From NCBI GenBank assembly GCA_021815305.1, contig JAKAHC010000005.1:1-64000 (forward strand): a stretch of DNA of 64,000 nt, given 5' to 3'. Numbering within the stretch: the stretch's first letter is position 1; each line of letters begins with the position of its first letter. Position numbers and translations under genes: made by a program. This document shows positions 15,856-24,870 of the stretch, piece after piece. The notes beneath the pieces were generated by a model. That model had not been told where the DNA came from. It ran no database searches and saw only the letters and a program-made list of their open reading frames with translations. Source of the stretch: Deltaproteobacteria bacterium. GTDB lineage: Bacteria; Desulfobacterota; Deferrimicrobia; Deferrimicrobiales; Deferrimicrobiaceae.

Positions 15856-17081
15856 CGGAACAGGACGACCGAAAGCACCGCCCCGACCAGCACGACGTGG
15901 AGAATGTTCGCTTTCCTCGCCAGCGCGACGAGCGTGGCCGCCCCGAACACGGCCTTCACCGGCCCCCAGGGGACGGCAACGGCAAACCGGATCGTCATGT
16001 AGAACAGGAGCCCCACGAAGGACGCAAGGATTCCCCGCGTCGCCCCCGGGAAATACCTTGTCCCCTTCAACCGGTCGAAAAAGGGCGCGACGCAGACCAG
16101 CACGGCGAAGGACGGGGTGAAGATCGCTCCCGTCGCCACGATGGAACCGGGAAGACCCCGGACCAGGTAGCCGACAAAGGTGGCCGTGATGACGATCGGC
16201 CCCGGGGTGACCTGGCCCAGGGCGATACCGTCCATGAACGTCTTCCCGTCCAGCCATCCCTTCACGCTCACGATCTCGTGGAACATGAGCGGCAGGGATG
16301 CGAACCCTCCCCCGAAGGCGAACAGGTCGATCCGGAGCATGAGGGCGGCGAGGTGATAGAGCTTCACGTCCGCGAACCGGAGGCCGGCGAGCCCGGCGCA
16401 CGCCAGTGCGAGGAAGACGAGAATAGGCCGGGGCACCTTTCCGGCGTCTCCGCCGCCGCGGCCGAAGGGCGGGGGAAACGGGGAACCCCGGAACATCAAC
16501 GCACCCGCCGCACCCGCGCCGGCGATGACCGCGAAGGGGCTCGCACCGAACCAGAAGAGAGCGGCGGAAACCGGGGCCAGGATCAGATCCCCGGATCGCT
16601 TCACGATGTCCCGTCCGAACAGGAACGTTGCGTTCGCGACGATCGCGACGACCATCACCTGAAGCCCGCGAAACAGGGCGGCCACCGGGGGGATCTCGCC
16701 GGATCCGGCGTAACATGCCGAAAGCGCCAGCATCAGGAGAAACGCCGGAAACCCGAACCCGACGAAAGACGCCAATGCGCCCCGGAGCCCGCCCGCCCGC
16801 AACCCGACATAGGCGGCCATCTGCATCGCCGTCGCTCCCGGCATCGACTGGCAGAGCGCGACGCCGTCCTGGAACGTCTCGTCGGCCAGCCACCGGTTGC
16901 GTTTCACCGACATTTCCCTGATGTGCGCGATCATGGCGGGCCCCCCGAAAGCGGTAGCCCCCAACCGCAGGAACGGGAGAAACAGCCGGGCCGCGGGAAC
17001 CTTTCCCGGGGTTTCCGTCAGCGCATCCGGGGAGGAGCCGCCGAACCGTTCCTCTTTCATCCCGCCCGACCCTTCATTCAT
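15852..17081 (-). CDS. chrA: Chromate transporter ChrA (two-domain)
   Basis: A 409-residue inner-membrane protein of the long-chain CHR family, with two homologous halves. The first half begins RLGATAFGGPAMIAHI with a following QSMPGATAMQ; the second begins RIDLFAFGGGFASLPLM and has GQVTPGPIVITATFVGYL. ChrA exports chromate or takes part in anion exchange. ATG 17081 follows AAGGGG; the reading frame stays open further upstream (to 17294) but that part has no CHR homology and a proline-rich, chance-like composition. The gene is coupled to marC downstream. Confidence 0.9.
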   Translation of the reverse strand: MNEGSGGMKEERFGGSSPDALTETPGKVPAARLFLPFLRLGATAFGGPAMIAHIREMSVKRNRWLADETFQDGVALCQSMPGATAMQMAAYVGLRAGGLRGALASFVGFGFPAFLLMLALSACYAGSGEIPPVAALFRGLQVMVVAIVANATFLFGRDIVKRSGDLILAPVSAALFWFGASPFAVIAGAGAAGALMFRGSPFPPPFGRGGGDAGKVPRPILVFLALACAGLAGLRFADVKLYHLAALMLRIDLFAFGGGFASLPLMFHEIVSVKGWLDGKTFMDGIALGQVTPGPIVITATFVGYLVRGLPGSIVATGAIFTPSFAVLVCVAPFFDRLKGTRYFPGATRGILASFVGLLFYMTIRFAVAVPWGPVKAVFGAATLVALARKANILHVVLVGAVLSVVLFR

Positions 17082-17257
17082 TTCCCCTTGGTATTCGGCA
17101 GGTTGTATATGCCATCCTACCAGAGAACCGGCCGGGGAACCATCCATGCCTCGGGGAGGGATCGGTGGAATCGCCAAAGGCGCTCCCCGCGGGGAAGGCG
17201 GAACCCGAAAAAGCGCCGCCGTCCCCCTTCGGGGCCGCTGCGGGATATTCGTGGGGG

Positions 17258-17299
17258 ACGGGATGCGGCGCAAGGGCCTCCCCTCACGCCGCATCCCGT
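17258..17299 (-). terminator. Long hairpin downstream of hcp
   Basis: ACGGGATGCGGCG (17258-17270) pairs with CGCCGCATCCCGT (17287-17299), a perfect 13-bp stem with a 16-base loop, beginning 15 bases after the hcp stop. No T-run follows on the minus strand, so it may act by stabilising the mRNA end or as a weak terminator. Confidence 0.55.
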
Positions 17300-17313
17300 T
17301 GCGGGTATTGCCC

Positions 17314-18912
17314 TCAGGACGCCAGCGCGGCCGAGAGGTCGTCGTCGACGTTGCCGATCGGGGAGATGTTGAACTTCTCCACCAGGAATTTGAGGACGTT
17401 CGGGGTGATGAACGCCGGCAGCATCGGTCCCAGCTTGATGTTCCTGATCCCCAGGTGGAGAAGCGTCAGCAGGACCGCGACCGCCTTCTGTTCGTACCAG
17501 GAAATGATGAAGGAGAGCGGAAGATCGTTGACGCCGCAGTCGAAGGCGCCGGCGAGCGCCACGGCGATCTGCACCGCCGAAAAGGAATCGTTGCACTGCC
17601 CCACGTCCAGGAGCCGGGGGATGCCGCCGATGTCGCCGAACTCCAGCTTGTTGAAACGGTACTTTCCGCAGGCGAGCGTAAGGATGACGCAATCCTTCGG
17701 GACCTTCTCCGCGAACTCCGTGAAGTAGTTCCGCCCCGGCTTGGCGCCGTCGCACCCGCCGATGAGGAAGAAGCGCCGGATCTTGCCGGCCTTGACTGCC
17801 GCGACGACCTTGTCGGCCACCCCAAGAACGGCGTTGTGGCCGAACCCGGTCAGGATCTCCTGCCCCGGGTTTTCCGGAAAGCCGGGCAGCGCAAGCGCCT
17901 TGTCGATGACCTGGGAGAAATCCCACCCGTCGATGTGTTTCACGCCCGGCCAGGCGACGAGCCCCCAGGTGAAGAGGCGGTCCTTGTACACGTCGGCCGG
18001 CCTCTGGATGCAGTTGGTGTTGAAGAGGATCGCTCCGGGAAAGTTGACGAACTCCCTGGCCTGGTTCTGCCAGGCGCTGCCGAAGTTCCCCGCAAGGTGG
18101 GGAAATTTTTTCAGCCCGGGGTAGCCGTGCGCCGGCAGCATCTCGCCGTGGGTGTAGACGTTGATCCCCTTGCCTTCGGTCTGCCGGAGCAGCTCTTCCA
18201 GCATCTTCAGGTCGTGGCCGGAGACCAGGATGGCCTTGCCGGCCTTCGTGCCCAGTTGCACGGGGGTCGGGACGGGGTGGCCGTACGCCTCCGTGTGGGC
18301 GGCGTTCAGCAGCCCCATCGCCGCCAGGTTCTGCCTGCCGCACTCCATGGCGAGACCGACGAAATCCATGAGCCCCAAGGTGGGATCGGTGGTGGCGGCC
18401 AGCGCCTTCTGGAAGAAGGCCAGCACCCCGTCGTCGGTCCGGCCCAGGATCATGGCGTGATCCGTGTAGGCAGCCAGCCCTTTCAGCCCGTAGACGAGGA
18501 TCTCGATGGCGGACCGGACGTCTTCGTTGACATGCTGGGTGTTGATGCCGTAGCTCTCCCCCTGTCGCACCATCCCGGGGAGATCCCCCGCCGGCCGCCA
18601 GGCCGCCACCGCGCCGGGAAGGGCCGTGCCCGCGATCTCCCTGGCCTTTTCCTTCAGGGCGAAGCAACGCGTGATCAGGGCGCCGAGGCGATCCGCATCG
18701 AAGTCGACGTTGGTCACGGTGGAGAAAAGCCCCTCCACGGTGAAACGGTCGATCTCCGCGTTTCTTCCGATTTTGTCCGCGTACAGCGCCAGACTCTTGA
18801 GACCGTAAATCAGGTGGTCCTGCAGCACCGCCACCTCCGGTTTCTTGCCGCAGACGCCAGAGACGTTGCACCCGACGCCGTTTGCCGTTTGTTCGCACTG
18901 ATTACAGAACAT
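17314..18912 (-). CDS. hcp: Hydroxylamine reductase / hybrid cluster protein
   Basis: A 532-residue cytoplasmic iron-sulfur enzyme. The N-terminal cysteines Cys3, Cys6, Cys15 and Cys21 (C-x2-C-x8-C-x5-C) match the [4Fe-4S] cluster site of anaerobe-type Hcp; hybrid-cluster segments such as NTNCIQ, GGCDGAKPGRNYFTEF and LTLACGKYRFN lie further on. Hcp reduces nitric oxide or hydroxylamine and acts in nitrosative stress. ATG 18912 follows GGGAGGTG; the frame upstream of it is not Hcp-like. An FNR/DNR-type box lies 86 bases upstream. No hcr reductase gene is adjacent. Confidence 0.95.
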   Translation of the reverse strand: MFCNQCEQTANGVGCNVSGVCGKKPEVAVLQDHLIYGLKSLALYADKIGRNAEIDRFTVEGLFSTVTNVDFDADRLGALITRCFALKEKAREIAGTALPGAVAAWRPAGDLPGMVRQGESYGINTQHVNEDVRSAIEILVYGLKGLAAYTDHAMILGRTDDGVLAFFQKALAATTDPTLGLMDFVGLAMECGRQNLAAMGLLNAAHTEAYGHPVPTPVQLGTKAGKAILVSGHDLKMLEELLRQTEGKGINVYTHGEMLPAHGYPGLKKFPHLAGNFGSAWQNQAREFVNFPGAILFNTNCIQRPADVYKDRLFTWGLVAWPGVKHIDGWDFSQVIDKALALPGFPENPGQEILTGFGHNAVLGVADKVVAAVKAGKIRRFFLIGGCDGAKPGRNYFTEFAEKVPKDCVILTLACGKYRFNKLEFGDIGGIPRLLDVGQCNDSFSAVQIAVALAGAFDCGVNDLPLSFIISWYEQKAVAVLLTLLHLGIRNIKLGPMLPAFITPNVLKFLVEKFNISPIGNVDDDLSAALAS

Positions 18913-18997
18913 TCCACGCACCTCCCTTTTTTCCCGAGGATTCCAGCCGGAACCCCGCTGATCCGTGAACAGGGTATCGTGATTTCGATTCGGAACC

Positions 18998-19011
18998 TTG
19001 ATCTCCGTCAA
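18998..19011. promoter_or_regulatory. FNR/DNR-type binding site upstream of hcp
   Basis: TTGATCTCCGTCAA is an inverted repeat TTGAT-N4-(G)TCAA, one base off the FNR/DNR/NnrR consensus TTGAT-N4-ATCAA. Its position, 86 bases before the hcp start, would suit activation if the leader is about 40 bases. Oxygen or NO control of hcp by CRP/FNR-family proteins is well known, so the inference is reasonable. Confidence 0.55.
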
Positions 19012-19103
19012 TATCCCGGGGTGAGGATGGACGACGGGTCGCCGACGATCCCAGTATAGGGAATACCGCCCGGAGCGGTCAAAAGGAAACGAGGAAGAGT
19101 GGC

Positions 19104-19131
19104 CGCAACGTGGTCCGGAAACGCAACGTGG
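19104..19131 (+). repeat. Direct repeat upstream of the MBL-cynS-thi promoter
   Basis: CGCAACGTGG occurs at 19104-19113 and again at 19122-19131, a period of 18 bases. The pair ends nine bases before the -35 box at 19140, a typical place for activator binding. Confidence 0.45.
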
Positions 19132-19139
19132 CCCGACCT

Positions 19140-19168
19140 TTGACTCCCCGGGGAGGGTGGGCTACCAT
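19140..19168 (+). promoter_or_regulatory. Promoter of the MBL-cynS-thi operon
   Basis: TTGACT (19140-19145) and TACCAT (19163-19168) with a 17-base spacer, 36 bases before the MBL-fold gene start. The -10 box is weak, consistent with a need for activation. Confidence 0.45.
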
Positions 19169-19204
19169 GACAATTTGCCTTATTCCTGCCCGGGCCGGTG
19201 ACCG

Positions 19205-20065
19205 ATGCTGAAACTGTCGATCCTGTGCGACGACACCGTCGCGTCCGACGAGTACCTTGCCGAACACGGCCTCTCCGTTCTGGTCGAATTGCGGGGCGGT
19301 TCCCGTTGGCTCGTGGACACGGGCACCACGGACATTTTCCTGCGGAACTCCCGGCGGATGGGCGTGAACCTCGACGCCCTCGACGGGATCGCGATCAGCC
19401 ATGGGCATGACGACCACACGGGCGGCCTGGCGTTCTGCCACCTCCTCAAGGGAGCGCCCCCCATTTACGGCCATCCCCACATCTGGCAGAAGCAGTACGA
19501 AGTGCGGGAGGGCAAGCCCGTTCGGCCCCTGGGGTTGACGCCGCCGGCCCGCAAATACGCCCACCCCGTGTTCCACCCCGTCAACAACACCGTGAAACTC
19601 GGGGAGGGGCTGTTTTTCCTCACCGACATCCCCCGGGAGCCGGGGAGCCACGCCCCGATCGAGGGCAAGTTCTTCAACGAGGACGGAACCGGGCCGTGCC
19701 CGATCCTCGACGACGCCACCCTGGCGGTGAGAACCCCCCGCGGCATGGTTCTCGTCTTCGGATGCGCCCATGCCGGGTACGTCAATATCCTTAAGGCCGT
19801 TCGAAAAGCGTTCCCCGGGGACAGGCTGCTTTCGGTGGTGGGGGGCCTCCACCTTTCGGAGGCGAGCGACAAGGTATTGGCGGAAGCGATCGCGCACACG
19901 GATTCCTTCAAGACCGAAGAGTTTACGTTCCACGGCGGGCACTGCACCGGGGAAAAGGCCATCCGGTGCTTCCGGGAACGTTACGGCGACAAGGCGGTCA
20001 AACCCCTCGGGGCGGGGCGGGTGATCGAGTACCCCCCCCTCCCTTCCCCCGGCAGGTTCCTGTAA
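19205..20065 (+). CDS. MBL-fold metallo-hydrolase (MJ0301/DHPS-like)
   Basis: A 286-residue metallo-beta-lactamase-fold protein. The metal motif is [10 protein letters not shown] near residue 61-70; a second His is in [11 protein letters not shown] and a third in GGLHLSE and [10 protein letters not shown]. The family (COG1237) includes the enzyme annotated as 7,8-dihydropterin-6-methyl-4-(beta-D-ribofuranosyl)aminobenzene-phosphate synthase, but most bacterial members have no proven substrate. It lies 62 bases upstream of cynS on the same strand and could be the first gene of the cyanase-thiamine operon. ATG 19205 has a weak GGTGACC ribosome site. Confidence 0.8.
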   Translation: MLKLSILCDDTVASDEYLAEHGLSVLVELRGGSRWLVDTGTTDIFLRNSRRMGVNLDALDGIAISHGHDDHTGGLAFCHLLKGAPPIYGHPHIWQKQYEVREGKPVRPLGLTPPARKYAHPVFHPVNNTVKLGEGLFFLTDIPREPGSHAPIEGKFFNEDGTGPCPILDDATLAVRTPRGMVLVFGCAHAGYVNILKAVRKAFPGDRLLSVVGGLHLSEASDKVLAEAIAHTDSFKTEEFTFHGGHCTGEKAIRCFRERYGDKAVKPLGAGRVIEYPPLPSPGRFL

Positions 20066-20127
20066 GCAAGCGCCGTCCCGGCGTGATACCGCCCGGACGC
20101 GCAATTCCTCGATCGAAAGGAGACGTC

Positions 20128-20574
20128 ATGGAAACCCCGAAGATCACCGAAGCGCTGTTGGAGGCCAAGGAAGCCAAGGGCCTTTCTTTCGCCGACGTCG
20201 GCAACCTGGTGGGCCGCAGCGAAACGTGGGCGGCGGCCCTGTTCTACGGCCAGGCCCGGGCCACGACGGAGGAAGCCGCGAAAATCGTCTCGAAACTCGG
20301 TGTGAAGGACAGGCGCGCGTGCGAACGGTTCCTCGCCGCTTTCCCCGACAAGGGCCTGGGGCCGGTCATCCCCACCGACCCCCTCATCTACCGTCTTTAT
20401 GAGATCATGCAGGTGTACGGCTATCCCTTGAAGGCCATCATCCACGAGAAATTCGGCGACGGCATCATGAGCGCCGTCGATTTCACGATGGACGTGGAAA
20501 GGGAGAAAGACCCCAAGGGCGACCGGGTGAAAGTCACCATGTCCGGGAAATACCTGCCCTACAAGATCTGGTAA
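20128..20574 (+). CDS. cynS: Cyanate hydratase (cyanase)
   Basis: Converts cyanate plus bicarbonate to ammonia and carbon dioxide via carbamate. 148 residues, the usual size. The N-terminal HTH-like domain ([24 protein letters not shown]) is followed by the catalytic part with Arg89, Glu92 and Ser115, whose spacing (3 and 23) equals that of Arg96, Glu99 and Ser122 in E. coli; the [20 protein letters not shown] core is intact. GAAAGGAGA precedes ATG 20128. No cynT carbonic anhydrase or cynX/cyn transporter is adjacent; instead the gene leads a thiamine salvage run, which is odd. Confidence 0.95.
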   Translation: METPKITEALLEAKEAKGLSFADVGNLVGRSETWAAALFYGQARATTEEAAKIVSKLGVKDRRACERFLAAFPDKGLGPVIPTDPLIYRLYEIMQVYGYPLKAIIHEKFGDGIMSAVDFTMDVEREKDPKGDRVKVTMSGKYLPYKIW

Positions 20575-20586
20575 CGGGAGGACGGC

Positions 20587-21648
20587 TTGAAAGCGGAAAT
20601 GCCTCACATCGGCAAGGTGTCTTCGGAAATTTTCGACGAGGTCATCCTTCCCCACCTGGGACGGAAGCGCCCGGAGATCCTGGTGGGCCCCCGACACGGG
20701 GTGGATGTGGGGGTCGTCGATCTCGGGAACGGGCAGGTGATGGTGGCCACCACCGATCCGATTTTCGTGGTGCCTCCCTACGGATGGGAGCGGTCCGGCT
20801 GGTTCGCGGTCCACATCCTGGCTTCCGACGCGTCCACGTCGGGAATCCGGCCGAGCTACATCACCATGGATCTGAACCTCCCCCTGTCCATCACCCGGGA
20901 CGAGTTCGAGGCCATGTGGACGGTGATGCACCGGGAGTGCGACAGGATCGGGATGGCCATCATCACCGGACATACCGGGCGGTACGAGGGGTGCGAGTAC
21001 CCCATGATCGGCGGAGCCACCGTGATCTGCATCGGCCCCGGGGACCGGTACGTCACGCCCAACATGGCGCGTCCCGGTGACGCCATCCTCATCACGAAAG
21101 GCGCCGCCATCGAAGCGGCCGGCCTGTTCGCGGTGACGTTTCCCCGGCAGGTGGCGGAACGGTACGGGGAGGACGCGGCGCGGGAAGCCGAGAAGATTTT
21201 CTGGCAGATGTCGGTGGTGGAAGACGCCCTCACCGCCGTGGAGGCGGGGGTGCGGGGAAACGGGGTCACGGCCATGCACGATGCGACGGAGTGCGGCGTA
21301 TGGGGCGGGCTGTTCGAGGTGGCCCAGGCGTCGGGAGTCGGCGCGGTCATCGACAAGGAGAAGATCATCGTGCAGGATGCGGTGCGGAAAGTGTGCGACC
21401 TGTTCGGCATCGACCCGTATTCCTCGATCAGCGAGGGGACGCTGATCCTCACCTGTCGGCCGCACAAGTCGCAGGAAGTGGTCCGGCGGTTGTCCGACAA
21501 GGGGATCCCGGTCAGCGTGGTGGGGGAAATCGTGGAGCGGCGGCAGGGCATGCGGGTGTTCGAGAACGGCATATCGCATGAACTGATCCATCCCAAGGTG
21601 GACCCTTTCTGGAGCGCCTTCGGGAAAGCGGCATCCCGGGGCAAATAG
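20587..21648 (+). CDS. AIR synthase-related (PurM/HypE/ThiL superfamily) protein
   Basis: 353 residues starting at TTG 20587, 12 bases after cynS. The N-terminal AIRS half contains DVGVVDLGNGQVMVATTDPIF, the ATP/metal-binding edge of the superfamily, with HILASDASTSGIRPSY in place of the usual NDI/ASMGA motif; the C-terminal half has AMHDATECGVWGGL and ISEGTLIL. It is nearest to HypE-like proteins (COG0309/COG1973 type) but ends without the PRIC cysteine that HypE needs to accept a carbamoyl group, so it is not a standard hydrogenase maturation factor. Its reaction is unknown. The setting between cyanase and TenA points to nitrogen or thiamine-pyrimidine chemistry. Confidence 0.75.
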   Translation: MKAEMPHIGKVSSEIFDEVILPHLGRKRPEILVGPRHGVDVGVVDLGNGQVMVATTDPIFVVPPYGWERSGWFAVHILASDASTSGIRPSYITMDLNLPLSITRDEFEAMWTVMHRECDRIGMAIITGHTGRYEGCEYPMIGGATVICIGPGDRYVTPNMARPGDAILITKGAAIEAAGLFAVTFPRQVAERYGEDAAREAEKIFWQMSVVEDALTAVEAGVRGNGVTAMHDATECGVWGGLFEVAQASGVGAVIDKEKIIVQDAVRKVCDLFGIDPYSSISEGTLILTCRPHKSQEVVRRLSDKGIPVSVVGEIVERRQGMRVFENGISHELIHPKVDPFWSAFGKAASRGK

Positions 21649-21661
21649 GGGAAGACCCCCC

Positions 21662-22357
21662 ATGGCGACGATCTCGTTCTACAGGGAAATGCGGCAGAAG
21701 GCCGATCCCCTCTGGCGGGCGATCTTCGGGCATCCCTTCGTGAAGGGGATCGGGAACGGCACCCTCCCCTGGGACCGGTTCGAATTCTACCTCAAGCAGG
21801 ATTACGCGTACCTGATCGATTTCAGCCGGGTCTTTGCGCTGGCAGGCGCGAAGTCCCGGAACCTTCCGGAGATGGAAGCCTTCTCCACCCTCCTCCACGT
21901 CACGCTCCACACGGAAATGGAGCTCCATCGGAAGACGTGCGCCGCCTTCGGCATCCCGGAAGCGGAGCTTGCGAAGACCCGCAAGAGCATGATCACTTCC
22001 TCCTATACGGATCTTCTGGTGCGGACCTGCTACGAGGGCGGTTTGGCCGACATCCTCGCCGTACTGCTCCCCTGCGCCTGCGGCTATGCCGAGATCGGGA
22101 AGATGCTGCACGCGAGCGGGCTCCCGGAGGACCCGCACTACCGGGATTGGATCAACACCTATTCCTCCCGCGAGTTCGCGGACCTCGGCGGCTGGCTCAT
22201 CGGGAAGATGAACGAGCACGCCGCGGACGCTTCGGCGCAACGCAGGGAAGACTGGTATCGACTCTACGAAACGAGCGTCCGCCTCGAGTACCTGTTCTTC
22301 GACACGAGCTGGCGGAAAGAGGAATGGCCGGATCCGATCTCGTGGCGCGAGGGGTAG
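21662..22357 (+). CDS. tenA: TenA family aminopyrimidine aminohydrolase
   Basis: Salvages thiamine breakdown products by hydrolysing aminomethyl- or formylaminomethyl-pyrimidine to HMP (thiaminase II activity). 231 residues, all-helical fold. The active-site residues are visible: Asp47 in YLKQDYAYLIDF, the nucleophile Cys138 in LLPCACGYAEIG, and Glu209 in RLEYLFFD. Only 13 bases separate it from the preceding gene and five from thiE. The product HMP is the substrate of ThiD at the end of the same run. Confidence 0.93.
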   Translation: MATISFYREMRQKADPLWRAIFGHPFVKGIGNGTLPWDRFEFYLKQDYAYLIDFSRVFALAGAKSRNLPEMEAFSTLLHVTLHTEMELHRKTCAAFGIPEAELAKTRKSMITSSYTDLLVRTCYEGGLADILAVLLPCACGYAEIGKMLHASGLPEDPHYRDWINTYSSREFADLGGWLIGKMNEHAADASAQRREDWYRLYETSVRLEYLFFDTSWRKEEWPDPISWREG

Positions 22358-22361
22358 CGCG

Positions 22362-23009
22362 ATGACCCATGCGATCGTACCCGAACGGTGGAGGCTCTAC
22401 GTCATCACGGACGAGCGGTTAAGCCGGGGCCGCTCCCATCTCCAGGTGGCGGAAGAGGCGATCCGGGGCGGAGCCGACGTCATCCAACTGCGGGAGAAAT
22501 CCGCCTCGAGCGGATCGTTTTACCGTGCCGCGCTCGCCCTGCGGGAGCTCACCCGCGAAGCGAAGGTTCCCTTCATCGTCAACGACCGCCTGGACATCGC
22601 CCTGGCGGCCGATGCGGACGGGGTCCACGTCGGCCGGGAGGATCTCCCCGCGGCCGTCGTCCGCAGGATCCTGGGGCCCCGGAAGATCCTGGGGGTTTCC
22701 GCGGAAACGGTGGAGGAGGCCCTCGCGGCGCAGGAGGACGGCGCGGACTACCTCGGGGTGGGGCCGGTGTTTGAAGCCCGCGGCACCAAGCCGGACGCGG
22801 GGGAGCCGCTGGGCCTTGCGCGCATCGCGCGGATTCGCCGGCAATGCCGTCTCCCCGTCGTCGCGATCGGAGGGATCAATCCGGAAAACGCGCGGGAGGT
22901 GCGGAAGGCCGGAGCATGCGGCGCCGCGATCCTCTCCGCGATCGTGGCCGCGGACGATATCACGCTGGCGGCGCGGCGGCTGAAACGCCTGCTGGACGAC
23001 GAAGGATGA
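22362..23009 (+). CDS. thiE: Thiamine-phosphate synthase
   Basis: Joins HMP-pyrophosphate and hydroxyethylthiazole phosphate to thiamine phosphate. 215 residues in a TIM barrel: IQLREKSA (diphosphate contact), IVNDRLDIALAADADGVHVG, and GPVFEARGTKPDAG (the GPVF-T-TK loop) and AIGGIN are all intact. The gene starts five bases after tenA and its stop overlaps the thiL ATG as ATGA. Confidence 0.95.
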   Translation: MTHAIVPERWRLYVITDERLSRGRSHLQVAEEAIRGGADVIQLREKSASSGSFYRAALALRELTREAKVPFIVNDRLDIALAADADGVHVGREDLPAAVVRRILGPRKILGVSAETVEEALAAQEDGADYLGVGPVFEARGTKPDAGEPLGLARIARIRRQCRLPVVAIGGINPENAREVRKAGACGAAILSAIVAADDITLAARRLKRLLDDEG

Positions 23010-24073
23010 ACCCTTTGAAAAAGAGCAAGGCAAGCGTGGGGGAGATCGGGGAATTCCCCCTGATCGACCGGATCCGGAAGATCCTCCCCGTCTCCGGGAA
23101 CCGGGACCTCATCGTCGACATCGGCGACGACACCGCGGTGATCCGGATGGACGAACGGCGAGCCCTGCTGGTGACCTGCGACATCCAGGTGGAGGGCCGC
23201 CACTTCCGTTTCGATCAGACCACGCCGTACGACCTGGGGCGCCGCGCCATGGCCGTGAACCTCAGCGACATCGCCTCCATGGGGGGCAAACCCACGTACG
23301 CGCTGGTTTCGCTGGGGCTTCCCGCCTCCTTCCCCGTGGCCGATTGCGACCGGCTGTTCGAAGGGATGCGGGATGCGTTGCTGCCTTACCGGGCCTTCAT
23401 CGTGGGGGGAAACCTGGCCCGGACCCGGGATTGCCTGATCGTCGACATCACCATGCTGGGCGAGGCCGACCTTTCCCGGGTGCTCACCCGCGGTGGAGCC
23501 CGGGTCGGCGACCGGATTTACGTGACAGGGACGCTGGGAGCCTCCGGGGCGGGCTTCCAGGCATTGAAGGTATTCGGGAAAAAGGTTCCCCGAAAATACG
23601 GGGACCTCGTGCGCCGCCACGTATTGCCGACCCCGCGGGTGGAGCTGGGGCGGCGGATCGCCCGCTCCGGCATCCCCACCGCCATGATCGACCTGAGCGA
23701 CGGAGTAGCCGGGGACCTGTACCATGTCTGCACCCGAAGCAAGGTGGGAGCGGAGATCCATGAAGCGCTGTTGCCGCTTCCGAACCATATCGGGGAGATC
23801 GCGGAACGGTCCGGGAGGTCGGTCCTGGACCTGGCGCTGCACAGCGGCGAGGATTACGAACTGCTCTTTACCGCACCGCCCGACGTTCCGGCGAGGAAAC
23901 TCCGATCCCTTCCCGGGGCCTCCGGGGTTCCGATCACGGAAATCGGAAGGATCGTGGGCCGGAACGATGGGTACTGCCTGGTGGACGCGCGGGGGAACAG
24001 GGCCGCTCTGACCCCGGCCGGCTGGGACCATTTCCGGGCGGCACGGGATTTCCGTGGAGGACGAAGGAGATGA
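23006..24073 (+). CDS. thiL: Thiamine-monophosphate kinase
   Basis: Phosphorylates thiamine phosphate to thiamine pyrophosphate, the last step of the pathway. 355 residues. The PurM-fold motifs [32 protein letters not shown] and the substrate loop [11 protein letters not shown] are present. The ATG at 23006 overlaps the thiE stop, and the C-terminus overlaps the thiD start, so the three are coupled. It shares a superfamily with the AIR synthase-related gene three genes upstream but is clearly not a recent duplicate. Confidence 0.95.
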   Translation: MNPLKKSKASVGEIGEFPLIDRIRKILPVSGNRDLIVDIGDDTAVIRMDERRALLVTCDIQVEGRHFRFDQTTPYDLGRRAMAVNLSDIASMGGKPTYALVSLGLPASFPVADCDRLFEGMRDALLPYRAFIVGGNLARTRDCLIVDITMLGEADLSRVLTRGGARVGDRIYVTGTLGASGAGFQALKVFGKKVPRKYGDLVRRHVLPTPRVELGRRIARSGIPTAMIDLSDGVAGDLYHVCTRSKVGAEIHEALLPLPNHIGEIAERSGRSVLDLALHSGEDYELLFTAPPDVPARKLRSLPGASGVPITEIGRIVGRNDGYCLVDARGNRAALTPAGWDHFRAARDFRGGRRR

Positions 24074-24870
24074 AGAAGGCGCTGACCATCGCCGGCTCCG
24101 ACAGCGGGGGAGGCGCGGGCATCCAGGCGGATCTGAAGACCTTCATGGCCTTCGGCGTCTACGGGATGTCGGCCATCACCGCGCTCACCGCCCAGAACAC
24201 GTTGGGCGTGCAGGGGATTTTCGACGTCTCCCCCGGATTCGTCCGGAAGCAGATCGAAAGCGTCATGACCGATATCGGCGCCGACGCCGCCAAGACCGGG
24301 ATGCTGTCCAACGCGGGGGTCGTCAGGACGGTGGCCGAAGCGGCCCGCGCGTTCCGCATTCCCAATCTGGTCGTCGACCCGGTGATGGTCGCCAAGAGCG
24401 GCGATCCCCTGCTGGCGGAAGACGCCCGGCAGGCGATCCGGGACGAGCTGCTGCCGCTGGCCATGGTCATCACCCCCAACATCTTCGAGGCCGAAGCGCT
24501 CCTGGGACGCACGATCCGGGACCTCGATGCCATGCGCGTCGCGGCGCGGGAACTGAAAACCATCGGTTGCCGGTGGGTCGTGTTGAAGGGAGGGAACCTG
24601 GACATCGAATCCCGGGCGGTGGACGTGGTCTACGACGGGAGGGAACTCGTTCTCCTTGCATCCCCCCGATGGGAATCGAGGAACACCCAGGGAACCGGCT
24701 GCACCTTCGCTTCCGCCATCGCCGCCGGGCTGGCCAGGGGAATGGCGCCGATGGAAGCGATCCGGCAGGCCAAGGATTACGTCACCGAGGCCATCCGGAC
24801 CGGGTTCCCGATAGGGGGTGGCCATGGACCCGCCAACCACCTCACCGGGGTCAGCAGCCGATGGAAATGA
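24070..24870 (+). CDS. thiD: HMP/HMP-phosphate kinase
   Basis: Phosphorylates HMP twice to HMP-pyrophosphate for ThiE. 266 residues, ribokinase-like fold. The N-terminal [19 protein letters not shown] and C-terminal [18 protein letters not shown] (anion hole and catalytic Asp region; note Gly-Cys in the GTGC motif) are typical. It ends the operon and converges with the methyltransferase gene, sharing about 20 bases of 3' end. There is no ThiC, ThiG or ThiH here, so the cluster is for salvage and final assembly rather than complete synthesis. Confidence 0.95.
   Translation: MKKALTIAGSDSGGGAGIQADLKTFMAFGVYGMSAITALTAQNTLGVQGIFDVSPGFVRKQIESVMTDIGADAAKTGMLSNAGVVRTVAEAARAFRIPNLVVDPVMVAKSGDPLLAEDARQAIRDELLPLAMVITPNIFEAEALLGRTIRDLDAMRVAARELKTIGCRWVVLKGGNLDIESRAVDVVYDGRELVLLASPRWESRNTQGTGCTFASAIAAGLARGMAPMEAIRQAKDYVTEAIRTGFPIGGGHGPANHLTGVSSRWK

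Noticed and set aside
15897-19059. Very long plus-strand open frames opposite chrA and hcp
   Set aside because: They are complements of well-supported genes, with low-complexity Arg/Gly/Pro translations.
20587-21648. Calling the gene hypE or purM
   Set aside because: It lacks the C-terminal cysteine of HypE and departs from PurM motifs, and no hyp or pur genes are adjacent; only superfamily membership is supported.
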